A DNA stretch of 64,000 nucleotides from NCBI GenBank assembly GCA_016946835.1, contig JACVTC010000121.1:92001-156000 (forward strand). Reading direction: 5' to 3'. This DNA is from Neocallimastix lanati (nom. inval.) (taxonomy: Eukaryota > Neocallimastigomycota > Neocallimastigomycetes > Neocallimastigales > Neocallimastigaceae). Shown piece by piece: positions 28,160 through 39,608 of this stretch. Under the pieces are notes generated by a model. That model saw only the letters and a program-made list of their open reading frames with translations, had not been told where the DNA came from and searched no databases. Position numbers and translations under genes: made by a program. Position 1 is the first letter of the stretch; each line of letters begins with the position of its first letter.

Positions 28160-30950
28160 TAACAATATCATTTGTTAGGTTGCCACGATTAAAAACATTT
28201 ATCTCTTTTCCAATAAAAATCCTTGATTTTATTATCGTTATTACCTCTTTTCTCTAGTTTACGTTTAAGAGTTCTACTTTCTTTCGTCCATGTATATTTT
28301 CTAGATTTTGGAATATTATCAACTAAATAGGAAATAATATGATTTGAATCTTTCCATTTATCAAAATATTTGACTTGAGACAAAACACACTTAGCTGACA
28401 ATGGAGGAATATTTAAATCTTTTGAAATTGAATATACATTAATAAAAGATTTGGCTTTTTGTCAACCTGCAATTCATCTTAATCCTTTATTAATTAATTT
28501 CTGAGTATTATTTGTTCTCGCTTTATTTGAACCAAGTAAAGGTGCAAAGTAAGAAACTTTACTAAGTACATAGGAGTTAATTATAATCTTCTTAAATGGA
28601 ATAGAAATTTTGGAATTTGAAAGAAATTTACTAACAGAAAAGAGAGCTTTAGTAACTTTAGAGTTAAGTAATTTAATAATAGGGTTCAACAATAAGCTTT
28701 TATCAAATGGTATACCTAAATAGGTAAAGCATTTAGTTATTGGGATTGGTTGACCAGTAAGATAAAAAGTAGGATCTCTTTTATTTTGAAAAAGAGGTGT
28801 GTCTCGTCGAATCACCATCGTTGCACACTTGCTAATTCCAAAATTCATCATATTAAATTTAGCCCATTCATTTACCTTCTTAAGCGTTTTTTTTAACTTA
28901 GTTCTTGACGGTGCGCATAGAACAATATCATCTGAAAAGAGTCCACCACAATATCTAGATTCTCCTAAAGGAATTCCAAGTTCTGAAAAATCATTAAAAA
29001 TGTCATTAATAAATAGATTGAAAAGAATTGATGATGGTGGACAACCTTGTCTAACTCCTTTCATAATATTAAAAGATTCCGAATATTGATCATCAATTTT
29101 AACACTGGCTTTGAAAGTCAAATATGGATTTTTTATAAATTGATAACATTTACCTCTAATACCTAAAGCATCTAATTTATATAAAATATTACCTATTGGA
29201 ACAGAATCATATACATTTTTTAAATCTAGAAAAGCAAGGTAAGTTTCTTTATTTTCTTTTTACGCCTTTGACAAATTTCTCCAATTGAAATAAATAAACT
29301 AACACATTCTTCTTTATTACGAAATCCAAATTGCTCTGGCCTAATAAAATTATTTTTAAGTCCATATTCAGAAATTCTTTTAGAGACTATTTTCGAAATG
29401 AGTTTTATACCATTGTTAATCAGAGAGATACCTTGATAATTGTTACAATCAGATAGATCATCTCCTTTTTTAGGAAAAGATATAATACTTGCTTCATTCC
29501 ATATACTAGGAAATTCTCCATTCCAAATTCTAGAGTATATCTTCTGTAAACAATTTAAACCAAAAGCAGAATTATTTACTGAATTTTCGTCATCCGGAGG
29601 AATTAAAGCTTTATAAAAATTCAATAGGAATTCCATCCGGGCCTGAAGCTTTATAATTTGGAGCAGCTAAAATTGCTTCTTTAATTTCTTCTATACTGAT
29701 TTCTTGATTTATATCCCATTCATTGTGTCTCGTATACCTAATTGTACCATTGGAAAATTTATTAGACCATTCGTTTAATGCACTATTGATATCAGAATGA
29801 CTTGATGCAAATTTTTTATAGTGATTGTGCCAAACTTCTAACTGTTCTTTAGTAGAAGTAGCTAATTTACCATTTTTGTCCTTTACTGGAGAATTTGACA
29901 TATTTTTAAATTTATCTACTTTCGCCGTTGTTTTAAGCCATTTCCAAGCTTTCTTTGGGTTATGAGATTTCATATATTCACATCCTGTATTGATCCAATG
30001 TTGGTATTCAGTTTTCCTATAAATATTACACATATGATGATTAATTTTGCACATTCTATTATATTTTTCAATTAATTCTTCAAATTCATCTAAATTATGA
30101 TAAGAACCTCTTCTTTTAATGGCTTTATATAATTTCATTTTGAGTTTTTGCAAATTAAATATTTTCTGTGACATATGAAAAAAAGATTTTCTAACTTCTG
30201 ATATTGACGTTATATTAGTTCTTTAACAATATTGAATGAAGTTGATATAAATTTCTTAGAAATATCATCAATACTAATATTAGGATCTGGAATCACTTCC
30301 TCTAATACACTAAAATAGTTATTGTCAAAAAATTGATTCTTTTTCATTTATACATTTTAATCTATCCCATTTAACTGTCTTTTTAGGCAGAGAGAAAGAA
30401 TTATCTGAATTTTCTAATGAAAAACATTTACCTTTTATTAATAAAGGTTTATGATCCGAAATGGGGGGAAAGTCAATAAAAGTACCATATGAAAGTAAAT
30501 CTATCATATGATCATTGACAATCGCATGATCTATATCAGATTCTCTATTACCTCTACTCCATGAAATTGAGGAGCCCCATAAGGGAAGAATTTTCCAATT
30601 ACTAAATTTAGAGAGCAAATTACCTAATTTCTCAGTAGGTAAATTAAAATCACCAACCAACATTGAAGGATGAGAAGAGTGACTATTTAACCACTACAAA
30701 ATTTCAATTCTAGCAGCTCTAGCATGAAGGCTATGGCCACTATGAGGTACGTACACATTACCAATAGAACATTTAGTGAAATTCCAAAAATTATAAGTAT
30801 ACATAGAAATAATATACTCATTAGTGTTGTTTTCAAGAGAGGCTTGACAAGAATTATGAAACCCTATATAAAGTCCTTTTTTACCGGGAATTTCATTATT
30901 AGCTTTTTTGAAGAAATTCAAATAAATAACTTATTAATTTTTTTATGACA
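28160..30950 (-). pseudogene. LINE ORF2 remnant: APE endonuclease and reverse transcriptase
   Basis: The endonuclease C-terminal half shows MLVGDFNLP, ESDIDHAIVN and ISDHKPLLI (the SDH motif). The RT shows KASGPDGIPIEF, NYQGISLINNGIKLISKIV, RPEQFGFR, GVRQGCPPSSILFNLFINDI and GLFSDDIVLCAPS (the FADD box, with Ser for Ala). The thumb region continues to WTKESRTLKRKLEKRG. Breaks: stop TAG near 30692, frameshift near 30330, stop near 30210, frameshift near 29625, frameshift near 29250, and stops at 28474-28476 and 28462-28464. The endonuclease N-terminus is missing. The longest intact piece is 28474 to about 29250. It would have nicked target DNA and copied its own RNA by target-primed reverse transcription. 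Confidence 0.85.
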
Positions 30951-30979
30951 TCAACATCATTTAATTTATGTATAATATT

Positions 30980-31098
30980 ATATATAAAAAAAAAAGAGCT
31001 TATTTTATTTTTATTTTTATTTTTACTTTTATTTTTTATTTTTTATTTTTTATTTTTTATTTTTTTTATTTTTTATTTTTTTATTTTTTATTTATTAA

Positions 31099-31151
<53 letters not shown>

Positions 31152-31152
31152 G

Positions 31153-31218
<66 letters not shown>

Positions 31219-31255
31219 TTTAAATTTTTTTTTTTAATAATATATTTTTTTATAT
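30980..31255. repeat. T-rich and (ATT)n microsatellites inside the LINE
   Basis: A TTTTTAT-type tract (about 31000-31098) and an (ATT)n array (31099-31217) separate the ORF1-like and ORF2 parts of the LINE. Frames of poly-Ile or poly-Tyr here are artefacts. Confidence 0.9.
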
Positions 31256-31261
31256 TATTAT

Positions 31262-31464
31262 TGATTGAACTGGGATTTGAATTTGAATCTGAACTTGAAT
31301 CTGAATTTAAACATAAATTTGAAATTGAACCTAAACTTGAATTTGAACTTGTACTTGAACTTGAACTTGAAATTGTACTTGAAATTGTACTTGAACTTGT
31401 ACATGAACTTGTACTTGAACTTGAATTTGAATTTTGACTTGAACTTGTATTTGAAATTGAAGTA
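31262..31464. repeat. (TTGAAC)-type hexamer repeats
   Basis: About 30 degenerate hexamers (TTGAAC, TTGAAT, TTGTAC). On the minus strand they encode the Ser/Thr-rich tail of the LINE ORF1-like protein. The plus strand is also open because of the hexamer period, but is not coding. Confidence 0.8.
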
Positions 31465-31604
31465 GTGAATAAGTTGATATTATATGATGAATTCACTTTT
31501 TCTGATAAGGCAAAATGTTTCCTTTTGAGAGAAGAAAAACTATACTTATGATTCCTTTTGCTACAATTAATAACATTAATTGAAGCACGTTTAAAACTAT
31601 TAAC

Positions 31605-32275
31605 TTTTTTTTTTTTTTTTTTTTAGACAGGGAAGAGAATACACTTCCAAAACTTTATTAAATTTTATTTTAAAAAATACATGTAGGTGAAAAGTACATT
31701 AGAAATTAAAAATAAAAAATTAAAAAATAAAAAAATAAAAAAGCTCGAAAATACTATGTATTTCGGCATGTTGTACTATGTGGAATTTTTCCCTTCCTAA
31801 CAAATAAAAAAGAAATAAAACCTAGAAGTAACATCTTTAAAATAGATAGTGTGGTGTCCACTAAACTCTCCCCGGATTCATCATTTATTGAACTACTAGG
31901 ACAAGATTCATCCTTCGTAGAAATAGATGACGATCCTGTATTATCATTATGCCTTATCAGTACGACGTCGACGCTCTTGGATAAGTTTGGTATTTTGCAA
32001 TACCTATCAAATAATAGCTCAAACGAACTACTAATGATAGGTATTGCACTTGTTAAGAATTCCGCCAAGCCCACAATTTTTGGAACAGGTGACTCAGATG
32101 AACCTTTGAAAAGTAGTTCATTTAATTGTCTCTGTTCCCCACTATCGAAATGTAGCTCATTTAAAACTAAAGTCCCACCAAGAAGGAACAAGTATATATA
32201 ATGATTGATATAATCTTCAAAATTAGAAATAGAGTCATAGGAAGAAAGAGGATTAAACGCTCTAATCTTCCTAAG
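31605..32275 (-). mobile_element. 5'-truncated LINE copy (671 bp) with poly(A) and 14-bp TSD
   Basis: Flanked by identical 14-bp copies of TTAAAACTATTAAC at 31591-31604 and 32276-32289. Its minus-strand 3' end reads CTTCCCTGTCT plus 20 A (31605-31624). The insert is open from its 5' end through FLLGGTLVLNELHF, a Ser/Asp-rich part, and a hydrophobic LKMLLLGFISFLFV segment to a stop at 31754, then a short 3' UTR. The same C-terminal segment and UTR occur at 27744-28014. It is therefore the 3' end of the same LINE family, inserted into the ORF1-like frame by target-primed reverse transcription. Confidence 0.88.
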
Positions 32276-32575
32276 TTAAAACTATTAACAATACATTCAG
32301 TAATAGATGTTATTTCTTCTTCATTACCTACTATTTTAATTTTAAAGAATTCATCGTTAAAATTAGCAATACGTTTAACCGATAAAACCTTAATATTTAA
32401 TTCTTTCAGAGTTTTCCTTAAATGTCTTCTCATTTTGATTTCAGGCCAAAATCGAATTCCGCGGATAAAGAGTAATTTCGTATTCTCCATTGGAATACAG
32501 TGGCACCTTAAACCTCTTAGAATGAATTTCTTATTTCTTATATATTGGATTTCCATAATAGTAATAAAAAACTAA

Positions 32576-33158
32576 AAATTATAATAAACTAAAAAAAATA
32601 AAAATAAAAGTCAGTTTTTATTATAAAGTCTTGAGTATAATGAGAATTGCAATAATTTTATATCTTTTTGGAGTAAATAATTTCGATAATTAGTAGTTTG
32701 TTGAATGATTGAAAAAAAAATTTTGATTTAGCACTTTTTTCAGTATATTATTAAATTTGAATATCATAAAGTATTTAATGACTAAGATTGAATTGATGAA
32801 ATATAATGGAACAAAATTAGTAAAGAGTTAAATAAATTACTACAAGATTTAGAGTGAATCAATCTCTTACAACGTGATACATGAAATATATAGTTGAAAT
32901 ACAATTGAATACAATAGATTCTTACATGAGAATAGTAATACTACATGATAATAAAAATACAATGAAAATGTATTACTTATTCTTGGGTGTAACTTATTTA
33001 ACAATGTTCCAAAAATCATTATATTCAGCAGTGAATGATCACCAGAAAAATTTTACCAATAACATTACCATTGCGCATAATGTTATTAACACAAAATATA
33101 ACTTTACTACTATTTTGCACCAGTACTGTGGATCTACTTTATAAGAGTAAAGTTTAAT
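32576..33158. other. Spacer, possible decayed element
   Basis: Less AT-biased than usual spacer. A frame at 32881-33144 (+) of 87 residues has no recognisable domain, and neighbouring frames are broken by stops. Probably debris of a mobile element. Confidence 0.4.
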
Positions 33159-33209
33159 CCCCTTGCAGGCGATTTATTATATATAAATCGAGTACACCCC
33201 TGCTCGGGG
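33159..33209 (+). other. Nested-helix RNA candidate
   Basis: Three nested perfect helices: CCCC (33159-33162) with GGGG (33206-33209), GCAGG (33165-33169) with CCTGC (33199-33203), and CGATTTA (33170-33176) with TAAATCG (33184-33190). They leave an internal loop, TT/TC, and an 8-nt bulge, AGTACACC. GC-rich helices stand out in this AT-rich DNA. Not a class I can name. Confidence 0.4.
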
Positions 33210-33298
33210 AACAGTTATGATTTATATAAAAAGATTGAGATTGCATATAAATTTGAAAAATAATTAAGATTTTATTATTATACTATTTGCTGATCCCC

Positions 33299-33540
33299 TC
33301 AGAAACCATACAGCTTAGGTTCCATCGTTGGATAATACTCTGGATACTCATAACATAGTTTTAGGTAGTCTCTAGTATCTTCCAATTTATTTTCATCATA
33401 TGCTTTTAGCCCAATCATTATAACTCTTTTCAATTGATTATAACTTTCTCCTTGAAGTGAATAAAGAACAATATCATTTGCAAATAATCCACCAAAATAT
33501 CGAAAATCGTCCAAAGGAACCCCAAAATTTTCACACCTAT
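33299..33540 (-). mobile_element. Chimeric LINE fragment with mutated RT active site
   Basis: The minus-strand translation NFGVPLDDFRYFGGLFANDIVLYS matches the RT box of the LINE at 28940-29000 but reads FAND where FADD is expected. It then runs directly into TRDYLKLCYEYPEYYPTM, which resembles the segment just before the zinc knuckle (YPEYSYGW). Several hundred bases between these parts have been lost, so this is an internally deleted relic. Confidence 0.65.
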
Positions 33541-34046
33541 TAAAAATAAAATATTATTAAATTTACCACATTTTTATTTTATCTTTAAATTAAACATAAA
33601 AATGGAAAGATTAAATATATATTATTCTAAATGTTCATTTAAATATTCCAAAAGTTTTTAGTTTTTTAATATATATATTAATATTTTAAACTCAAACAAC
33701 AACAAAAAAAATAATCCCTTTACTATACACATAACTAAATACAGAATTTTTATTTAATTTTACTTTTTTTATTTATTTACTTTTTTACTTTTATAACTTT
33801 TTCAATTTTTGTATATACATACTACTTCTTTTTATCTTTTAGTTCAATTTTATCCTTTATTATAAATTATATATAAATAATTTATAATAAATATTTTTAT
33901 AAATATATTTTTTAATTTTTTACTACATTTATTTTATTATTTATATAAATTTTTATTTATTTTTTATTTAATTTTTTTTTAAAGGAAATGAAAATTTAAT
34001 AAAACGTCAACTTTTTTATTTTTAAACTATAATTAAAAATAAAAAC
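33541..34046. other. AT-rich spacer / 3' flank of esterase gene
   Basis: No gene seen. Presumably includes the 3' UTR of the minus-strand esterase gene that ends at 34047. Confidence 0.6.
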
Positions 34047-35597
34047 TTAAGCTAAGCGAGGAGTGGTCCAGTCAATCCATTCACTCTTGCTAAAGTTAAT
34101 TGGTTGAGTGTTCTTAGAGTAATCAATCTTACCAGTCTTAGCATCCTTACCTAAAAGGAACTTATTTACAAAGTCCTTGACTTCATCGAATTGTCCGTTT
34201 GGTAATGAACAGTGCATGTGACCACCTTCTTGAGTGTAAGTGTATTTATCAGTAGCACCAAGAGCATCAAATATTTCCTTAGTAGCTTGACCACAGTAGT
34301 TAGATGGAACTTCACCAAGCCATTCTTGACCGGCATTATCAATAATTAAAAGGGCACGAGGAGCTACCATACCAGTAAGCATGTGTTGATCGAATGGAAG
34401 AGTGGTTTCTCTACCATCATAATTTCTGAAAGAACTAATCATCCAGTTACCTTCAGTAGCAGCACTACCTAAACCTTGAACGAATTGTTTACCCTTTTGT
34501 CTGTTGACTTGGGCACCAACACGCCAAAGAGAAGCACCACCAGAACCGGATTCTTGTGGAATAGTTAGAGCAATACGTTCATCAAAAGCACCAATGGCAA
34601 GAGCAGCCTTACCTAAACGTGAACAACCAGTAACAGCAAGGTGTTTAACATCAATACCAACACTTGAATCCTTCTCAAGGGCATCAATTAAACGACTAAC
34701 ACCCCAGGCCCAAGCCATAATGGTACCGGCATTACTACTTGGGTTAGCCTTAAAGAAGGCACCACTTCTTGGATTGTTTTCTGGAGCAAGATTATTGGTG
34801 TTAAAGGTAATTGAGGCAACATCAAGACCATTGGTTGAAGCGCCTAAACTACCACCCATACCAAAACCTTGGTCTAAACCAATAATAGCTGGCTTTGGTT
34901 TAGCAGCTGTACCAGCGTTACTGATAGTAACATCAAATGAGGCAGTATTGCCCTTGTTGGTAACAGTGACGGTATACTTGTTACCAGATTTTCTTCCTTC
35001 AACCTTATCTGGATTACGTGGCTTTTCACCGAACATGATCTTTTCAAATGTAGCGGCGATTTCTTCACGACGGCAAGTCCATTCAGCTTTAGTAGAAACA
35101 CGTTTACCACTAAGAGTCTTGAATGGATCTGGAAGCTTTGAGTTATTTACACTTGTTTGAATATTACCAATTTGGCATTGTTTACGATGGTCTTCAACGA
35201 AATCGTTAGCTGGTTGAGATGGTTGAGATGGTTGAGATGGTTGAGATGGTTGAGATGGTTGATTTCCGGAACAATTAGCTGGAATACCACACCAGTGTGA
35301 TCCTTCAATAGCCCATGAACCATCTTTATCTTTTTCTATAGCAGTACATGTCTTTTTACAACATGGATAACCAAATTTAGTTGACCAACAGGAGGCATCA
35401 TTAATTTTGGTAATACCACACCAATCACCAGTAGCTGAATCAATACCCCAATCACCATCATCATCTTTGTAATAAACAGGAGTATTACTGCTACTACAAC
35501 ATGGATAACCGAGAAATTCGGAGATACATTTATTTGTTGATTGAGCTAAAGCTACACTAACTAATTCAAGTAAAACTGGAATAGCTAAGAATTTCAT
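34047..35597 (-). CDS. CE15 4-O-methyl-glucuronoyl methylesterase with two fungal dockerins
   Basis: Single-exon gene, 516 residues. A signal peptide (about 1-19, MKFLAIPVLLELVSVALAQ) is followed by two Cys-rich fungal dockerin/CBM10-type modules (about 22-63 and 68-109, each with YPCC and DW/HWCGI). Then come a QPS-repeat linker (113-129) and a CE15 catalytic domain (about 140-516). The catalytic triad is visible: Ser326 in GCSRLGK, Glu349 in PQESGSGG, His460 in GGHMHC, with spacing as in fungal Cip2-type enzymes. CE15 enzymes cut ester links between glucuronic acid of xylan and lignin. The dockerins would dock the enzyme onto the extracellular cellulosome. Codon choice is markedly more GC-rich and optimised than in neighbouring genes, fitting high expression or horizontal origin. 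Very confident. Confidence 0.96.
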   Translation of the reverse strand: MKFLAIPVLLELVSVALAQSTNKCISEFLGYPCCSSSNTPVYYKDDDGDWGIDSATGDWCGITKINDASCWSTKFGYPCCKKTCTAIEKDKDGSWAIEGSHWCGIPANCSGNQPSQPSQPSQPSQPSQPANDFVEDHRKQCQIGNIQTSVNNSKLPDPFKTLSGKRVSTKAEWTCRREEIAATFEKIMFGEKPRNPDKVEGRKSGNKYTVTVTNKGNTASFDVTISNAGTAAKPKPAIIGLDQGFGMGGSLGASTNGLDVASITFNTNNLAPENNPRSGAFFKANPSSNAGTIMAWAWGVSRLIDALEKDSSVGIDVKHLAVTGCSRLGKAALAIGAFDERIALTIPQESGSGGASLWRVGAQVNRQKGKQFVQGLGSAATEGNWMISSFRNYDGRETTLPFDQHMLTGMVAPRALLIIDNAGQEWLGEVPSNYCGQATKEIFDALGATDKYTYTQEGGHMHCSLPNGQFDEVKDFVNKFLLGKDAKTGKIDYSKNTQPINFSKSEWIDWTTPRLA

Positions 35598-36564
35598 TTT
35601 TATTTTATTGTATTTTCAAAATATTTATTTTTACGTTGTTTTTAATATATATAATATAATCAATATATTCTATATATTCCTGAACTAAAACAATAACAAT
35701 AATTTTTTTCTTTCCAAAAAAAAAATTTTTAAGGAGTTATTATTTATAACTTGAAATTTTAAATTTGGGAAGAATTATTTCTCTTTTTATATTTTTTTAA
35801 TTATATTTTTTTTTATATTATTCATTTTTTTAATATATAATAAATAATAAATAAATTGAAATAATATATAATATTATATGGAGGATTTTATATTATTTTT
35901 ATTTAATATATATTCTTCTTTTTTAATAATAAAATTGTTCCAATAACTATTTATTATTAATTAATTGAACTATTGTTTTATTATTTTATAATAAATGATT
36001 TAATATGAAATTATTTTAAATTAAATTACGTTAGTATGATTCAAAAAATTTTTTTATTTTTATTAATAAATAAACTTTTTATATTGTTTAATTAATATAT
36101 CATTTTTCCATTTTAAATTTGATGTAATAATGAATTTAAATTTTATTTATTAATAAAAACGATTTATTACCATATTCAATAGGGGAAAGTTATTTTTTTT
36201 CCACTTGTTCATAATAATGTTAACTTTTTTTTTTAAACAATTTATATAATAATTGTAAAAATTTATTATTTATAAATATATTAATGTTTATAAATAAAAT
36301 TAATATTAAAATATTATAACTAAATCTATAAAATGTCTCCCTATATAATTTTATAGAACCATGTTATATCATTATATAACAATAAAGTGACTCATAATTA
36401 AAAATTGAAGTTAAAGTATATTTAAAAAATAATAATATTATATATTTATTACAATTTACTATATAAGGTAATTTTGTACGGATTATATATTAATGAAATT
36501 TTAATTATTAATTAATAAAAAGTTTTTTATTTCAAAACAAAATGTTTTTTTTTTTTTTTTTTAT

Positions 36565-36595
<31 letters not shown>

Positions 36596-38100
36596 TCTTT
36601 TTTTTTTATTCCATTTGTTATTCAATTTTTTTTATTAAATATTAATAATCATTTATTACTCAATTTTTTGTTTTTGATTAAATATTACACTAATTTGTTA
36701 CTCAATATTTTTGAATAGATATTATCATTTATTACTTAATATTTTTAAATTCAAAAATATACTAAATATGTTTTTTTTTTTTTATTATTTCTTTATTTCG
36801 ATGAATGAAGTGAAAACCTTTTTTTATTTATTTTTTTTTTTTTTTGTATTAGTCTAAAATATCAAAAATAAAGTTTAATTAAAAAAATAATTGTACTATT
36901 ATTATATTATTATTAAATATTTTTATGTGATTCTTTTATCCCATAATTTTTAATTAAAATAATAATAAAAAAGTTGACATAAATTTTCACTAGAACGTCA
37001 ATTAATTTATGCATATATAAATTGAGTGTGTGTCACTTCAGCAAAATTTTTTGTGTCTGTCATTTCGCAAAAGTTTAATAAATAGAAATATTAATAATAA
37101 AATAAATAAATAAAAAATTTATAAAGTATAAATAATTAATAATTTTTTTTTTTATTTTATTATATTTTTATTTATTGGATAAAAAAAAATATAGTTAATA
37201 ATTTGTTAATAATAATTGATAAAGAATTTTCAAGATATTAAGTAAATTTTATGAAAAAATGTAAACAAAGAAAATGAATACAAATGTATCAAATTAATGT
37301 ATTAGAAAATTTATATTAAATTATATTTTCATATTCTTTAAAGTTATATTAATACTACATTTTTAATTATTATAAATTAGTATAATATTTTAACTTTAAA
37401 TCTTATTATATAGTATTTTATATTTTAGTTATATAGTTTTATTAAAAATATATTAAATTAAGTTATGAATTATATTAATCTAAAAAGATTAATAATTCAT
37501 AAAATGAAAATGTAAATAAACATTTAGAAGGGGACTTTTTATGAAGATAAGAAATAATTAGTCAAAATATAATGAAGTGCTATTAATAAGTTAAATAATA
37601 AATAATTAATATTTTTAAGTTATATTATTGATAATATAACTTCTTTGAGTAATAAATAATTTTTGTTTAATTATTTATAAAATAAATTTCATTTAAAATT
37701 AATAGTTTATTTTTATTATAAAAAATTATAAGTTGTAGTTTTAAAGAAAGAATTTATTTTACAACTTTAGTATAACATTATAATATTAATAAATATATTA
37801 TTTTTTTATCAATAATAATAAAATTATTAAATTTTACTATTATTATTATAAATTTAATAAAAAAAACTATTAATAATAATAAAAAATAAAAAGTTTTATA
37901 ATTAATAGTAAAAAATAAAATAAAAATAATAAAAATAAAAGGAACAAATAATAAAAACAAAATAAAAAGATTGATAATAAAATATAAAAAATAAAATAGA
38001 AATAAAAAAAAAAATAATTATTAATAAAAAATAAAAAAATTGATAATTAAAAATAAAAAATCAAATAAAAATGGAAAAAAAGGAATTATTAATAAAAAAT

Positions 38101-38132
<32 letters not shown>

Positions 38133-38958
38133 TAAAAATAAAAAAATAGATACTACCTAAAATCATCCTAACTTTGTGCTACTTTTAACTCCCTTTTTTT
38201 AATATGTCCTCATCTTTAATTTAAGATTTTTTAAAATACTGCGCAAGGACTTAAAAGGTGTAAAATGATCAATTAACTATGTAGATATTATTTTTTAATT
38301 TTTTTAATAATTATATTTTATATTAATTATCCTTTAAATCTTTTAAATTATTAATGCTTATTTTTTTATATATAAAAAATAATATTAATTATATATATTT
38401 ATTGAAATATTATAAATCGTTTAAAACGTAAGATAAAATATTTTATTTTTTTAAAGCTTTAATTCTAATGAATATTTATTATTACATAATGTATATTTAT
38501 TCTATATATATTTTTCTATTTTTAAAAATTAAATTTTAAATTTATTTATTTATTATAGTTTGATTTATTTATGTTTATTTATTTCATTATTTATTTAAAT
38601 TATATTATTTATTTGTTTTATTATTAATTTATTTATTTATTAATTTTTTAAAAAAATTTTGAGAAATGAAACTTTTCCGAAATGAAACTATTTATGTAAA
38701 TTTTCCGAAATGAAACTTTCTGAAATAAAATTTTTTAAAATGCACCTCCCCCATATAAATTAATTAATATAAAAATTTTCCCGTTGTAATTATTCTTTCA
38801 AAAAATGTTATATGGAGATGACAAATGATGACAAATAATAGTTTTTTAAATGAAAATAAAGTATTGTTTTAATAAATAATATAATTACTAATTATAAAAT
38901 AATATTGAGAAATCAATAGGATTAAACAAAACAAAAAAAAAAAAAAAAAAAAGCTTAC
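35598..38958. other. AT-rich spacer
   Basis: About 3.4 kb without a supported gene. The first few hundred bases must hold the esterase promoter, but no motif stands out in the A/T background. Three repeats of GAAATGAAACT occur at 38664-38720, with a CCTCCCCC run near 38746. Confidence 0.55.
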
Positions 38959-39152
38959 TACTAAAGACATAACATTTGATACTTCATTTCTTGGTAAAAC
39001 TTCATGATTAACTGAAATTACAGTTTTTTCTAAATATAAATATTTTTGTAAAAAAGAAATTTTTTAGAAAATCTAAAATAGATTAAGTATAAATAAATAT
39101 ATATATTCATTAATTAATTTTATTTCTTTAATATATTCAACTATATGCTCTA

Positions 39153-39185
<33 letters not shown>

Positions 39186-39554
39186 GTTACACTTCTTGGT
39201 CTTCTTATAGTATTAACACTAAATTCCCAAAATAATAATTTAGTATCTTCTCCAATACTTCCAAATATATAGCATCTATCAAGAAAATTATATTTATCGA
39301 ACATAATAAAATTGATCCATGATGAATGACCTTGACACCTTGATACTATATTTCCTCTAAAAGCCCATATTGAAACTAAATCATCTTGACCTCCAGTAAC
39401 AATAAATTTACCATCTGGACTCCAATCCGCACATAACAAGCCACCAAAATAGCTATGATATATATCACATAGTCTATTTTTTTTTTTTCGTTTTTTTATT
39501 TTATTTTTATCATTATCATTATTATTAAATTGAATATTTATTAAATAATAATAG

Positions 39555-39608
<54 letters not shown>

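Larger units (their letters stand above)
31256..32556 (-). pseudogene. LINE ORF1-like frame, split by a nested LINE insertion
   Basis: Starts at ATG 32556 and runs MEIQYIRNKK...LLFIRGIRFWPEIKMRRHLRKTLKELN...EITSITECIVNSF. It is then cut at 32276 by the 671-bp insert and resumes at 31604 with KRASINVINCSKRNHKYSF, ending in a Ser-rich tail encoded by hexamer-like repeats (31262-31464). If the insert and one target duplication are ignored, the frame is continuous, so this was one protein. The basic N-terminal half (RRHLRKTLK, VKRIAN) would suit an RNA-binding ORF1 product. I do not recognise a named domain. Confidence 0.6.
27744..32575 (-). mobile_element. LINE (APE-type non-LTR retrotransposon), decayed composite
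   Basis: Read on the minus strand: an ORF1-like frame (32556 to about 31256, split by a second LINE copy), microsatellite expansions (31255-30980), an ORF2 remnant with endonuclease and reverse transcriptase (30950-28160), then an Asn-rich segment and a 3' UTR ending CTTCCCTATCT plus poly(A) at 27744. The last ~270 bp (27744-28014) are nearly identical to 31605-31890, defining the family's 3' end. The zinc-knuckle segment expected before the tail is absent here and appears instead on the far side of the 22-bp array, so an internal deletion or two merged copies is likely. The element is inactive. Confidence 0.75.

Noticed and set aside
32881-33144. 87-codon plus-strand frame
   Set aside because: No recognisable domain, flanked by broken frames, composition near spacer; treated as debris.
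34504-35160. 218-codon frame opposite the esterase gene
   Set aside because: Antisense shadow of the strongly supported CE15 gene, open because of its codon bias.
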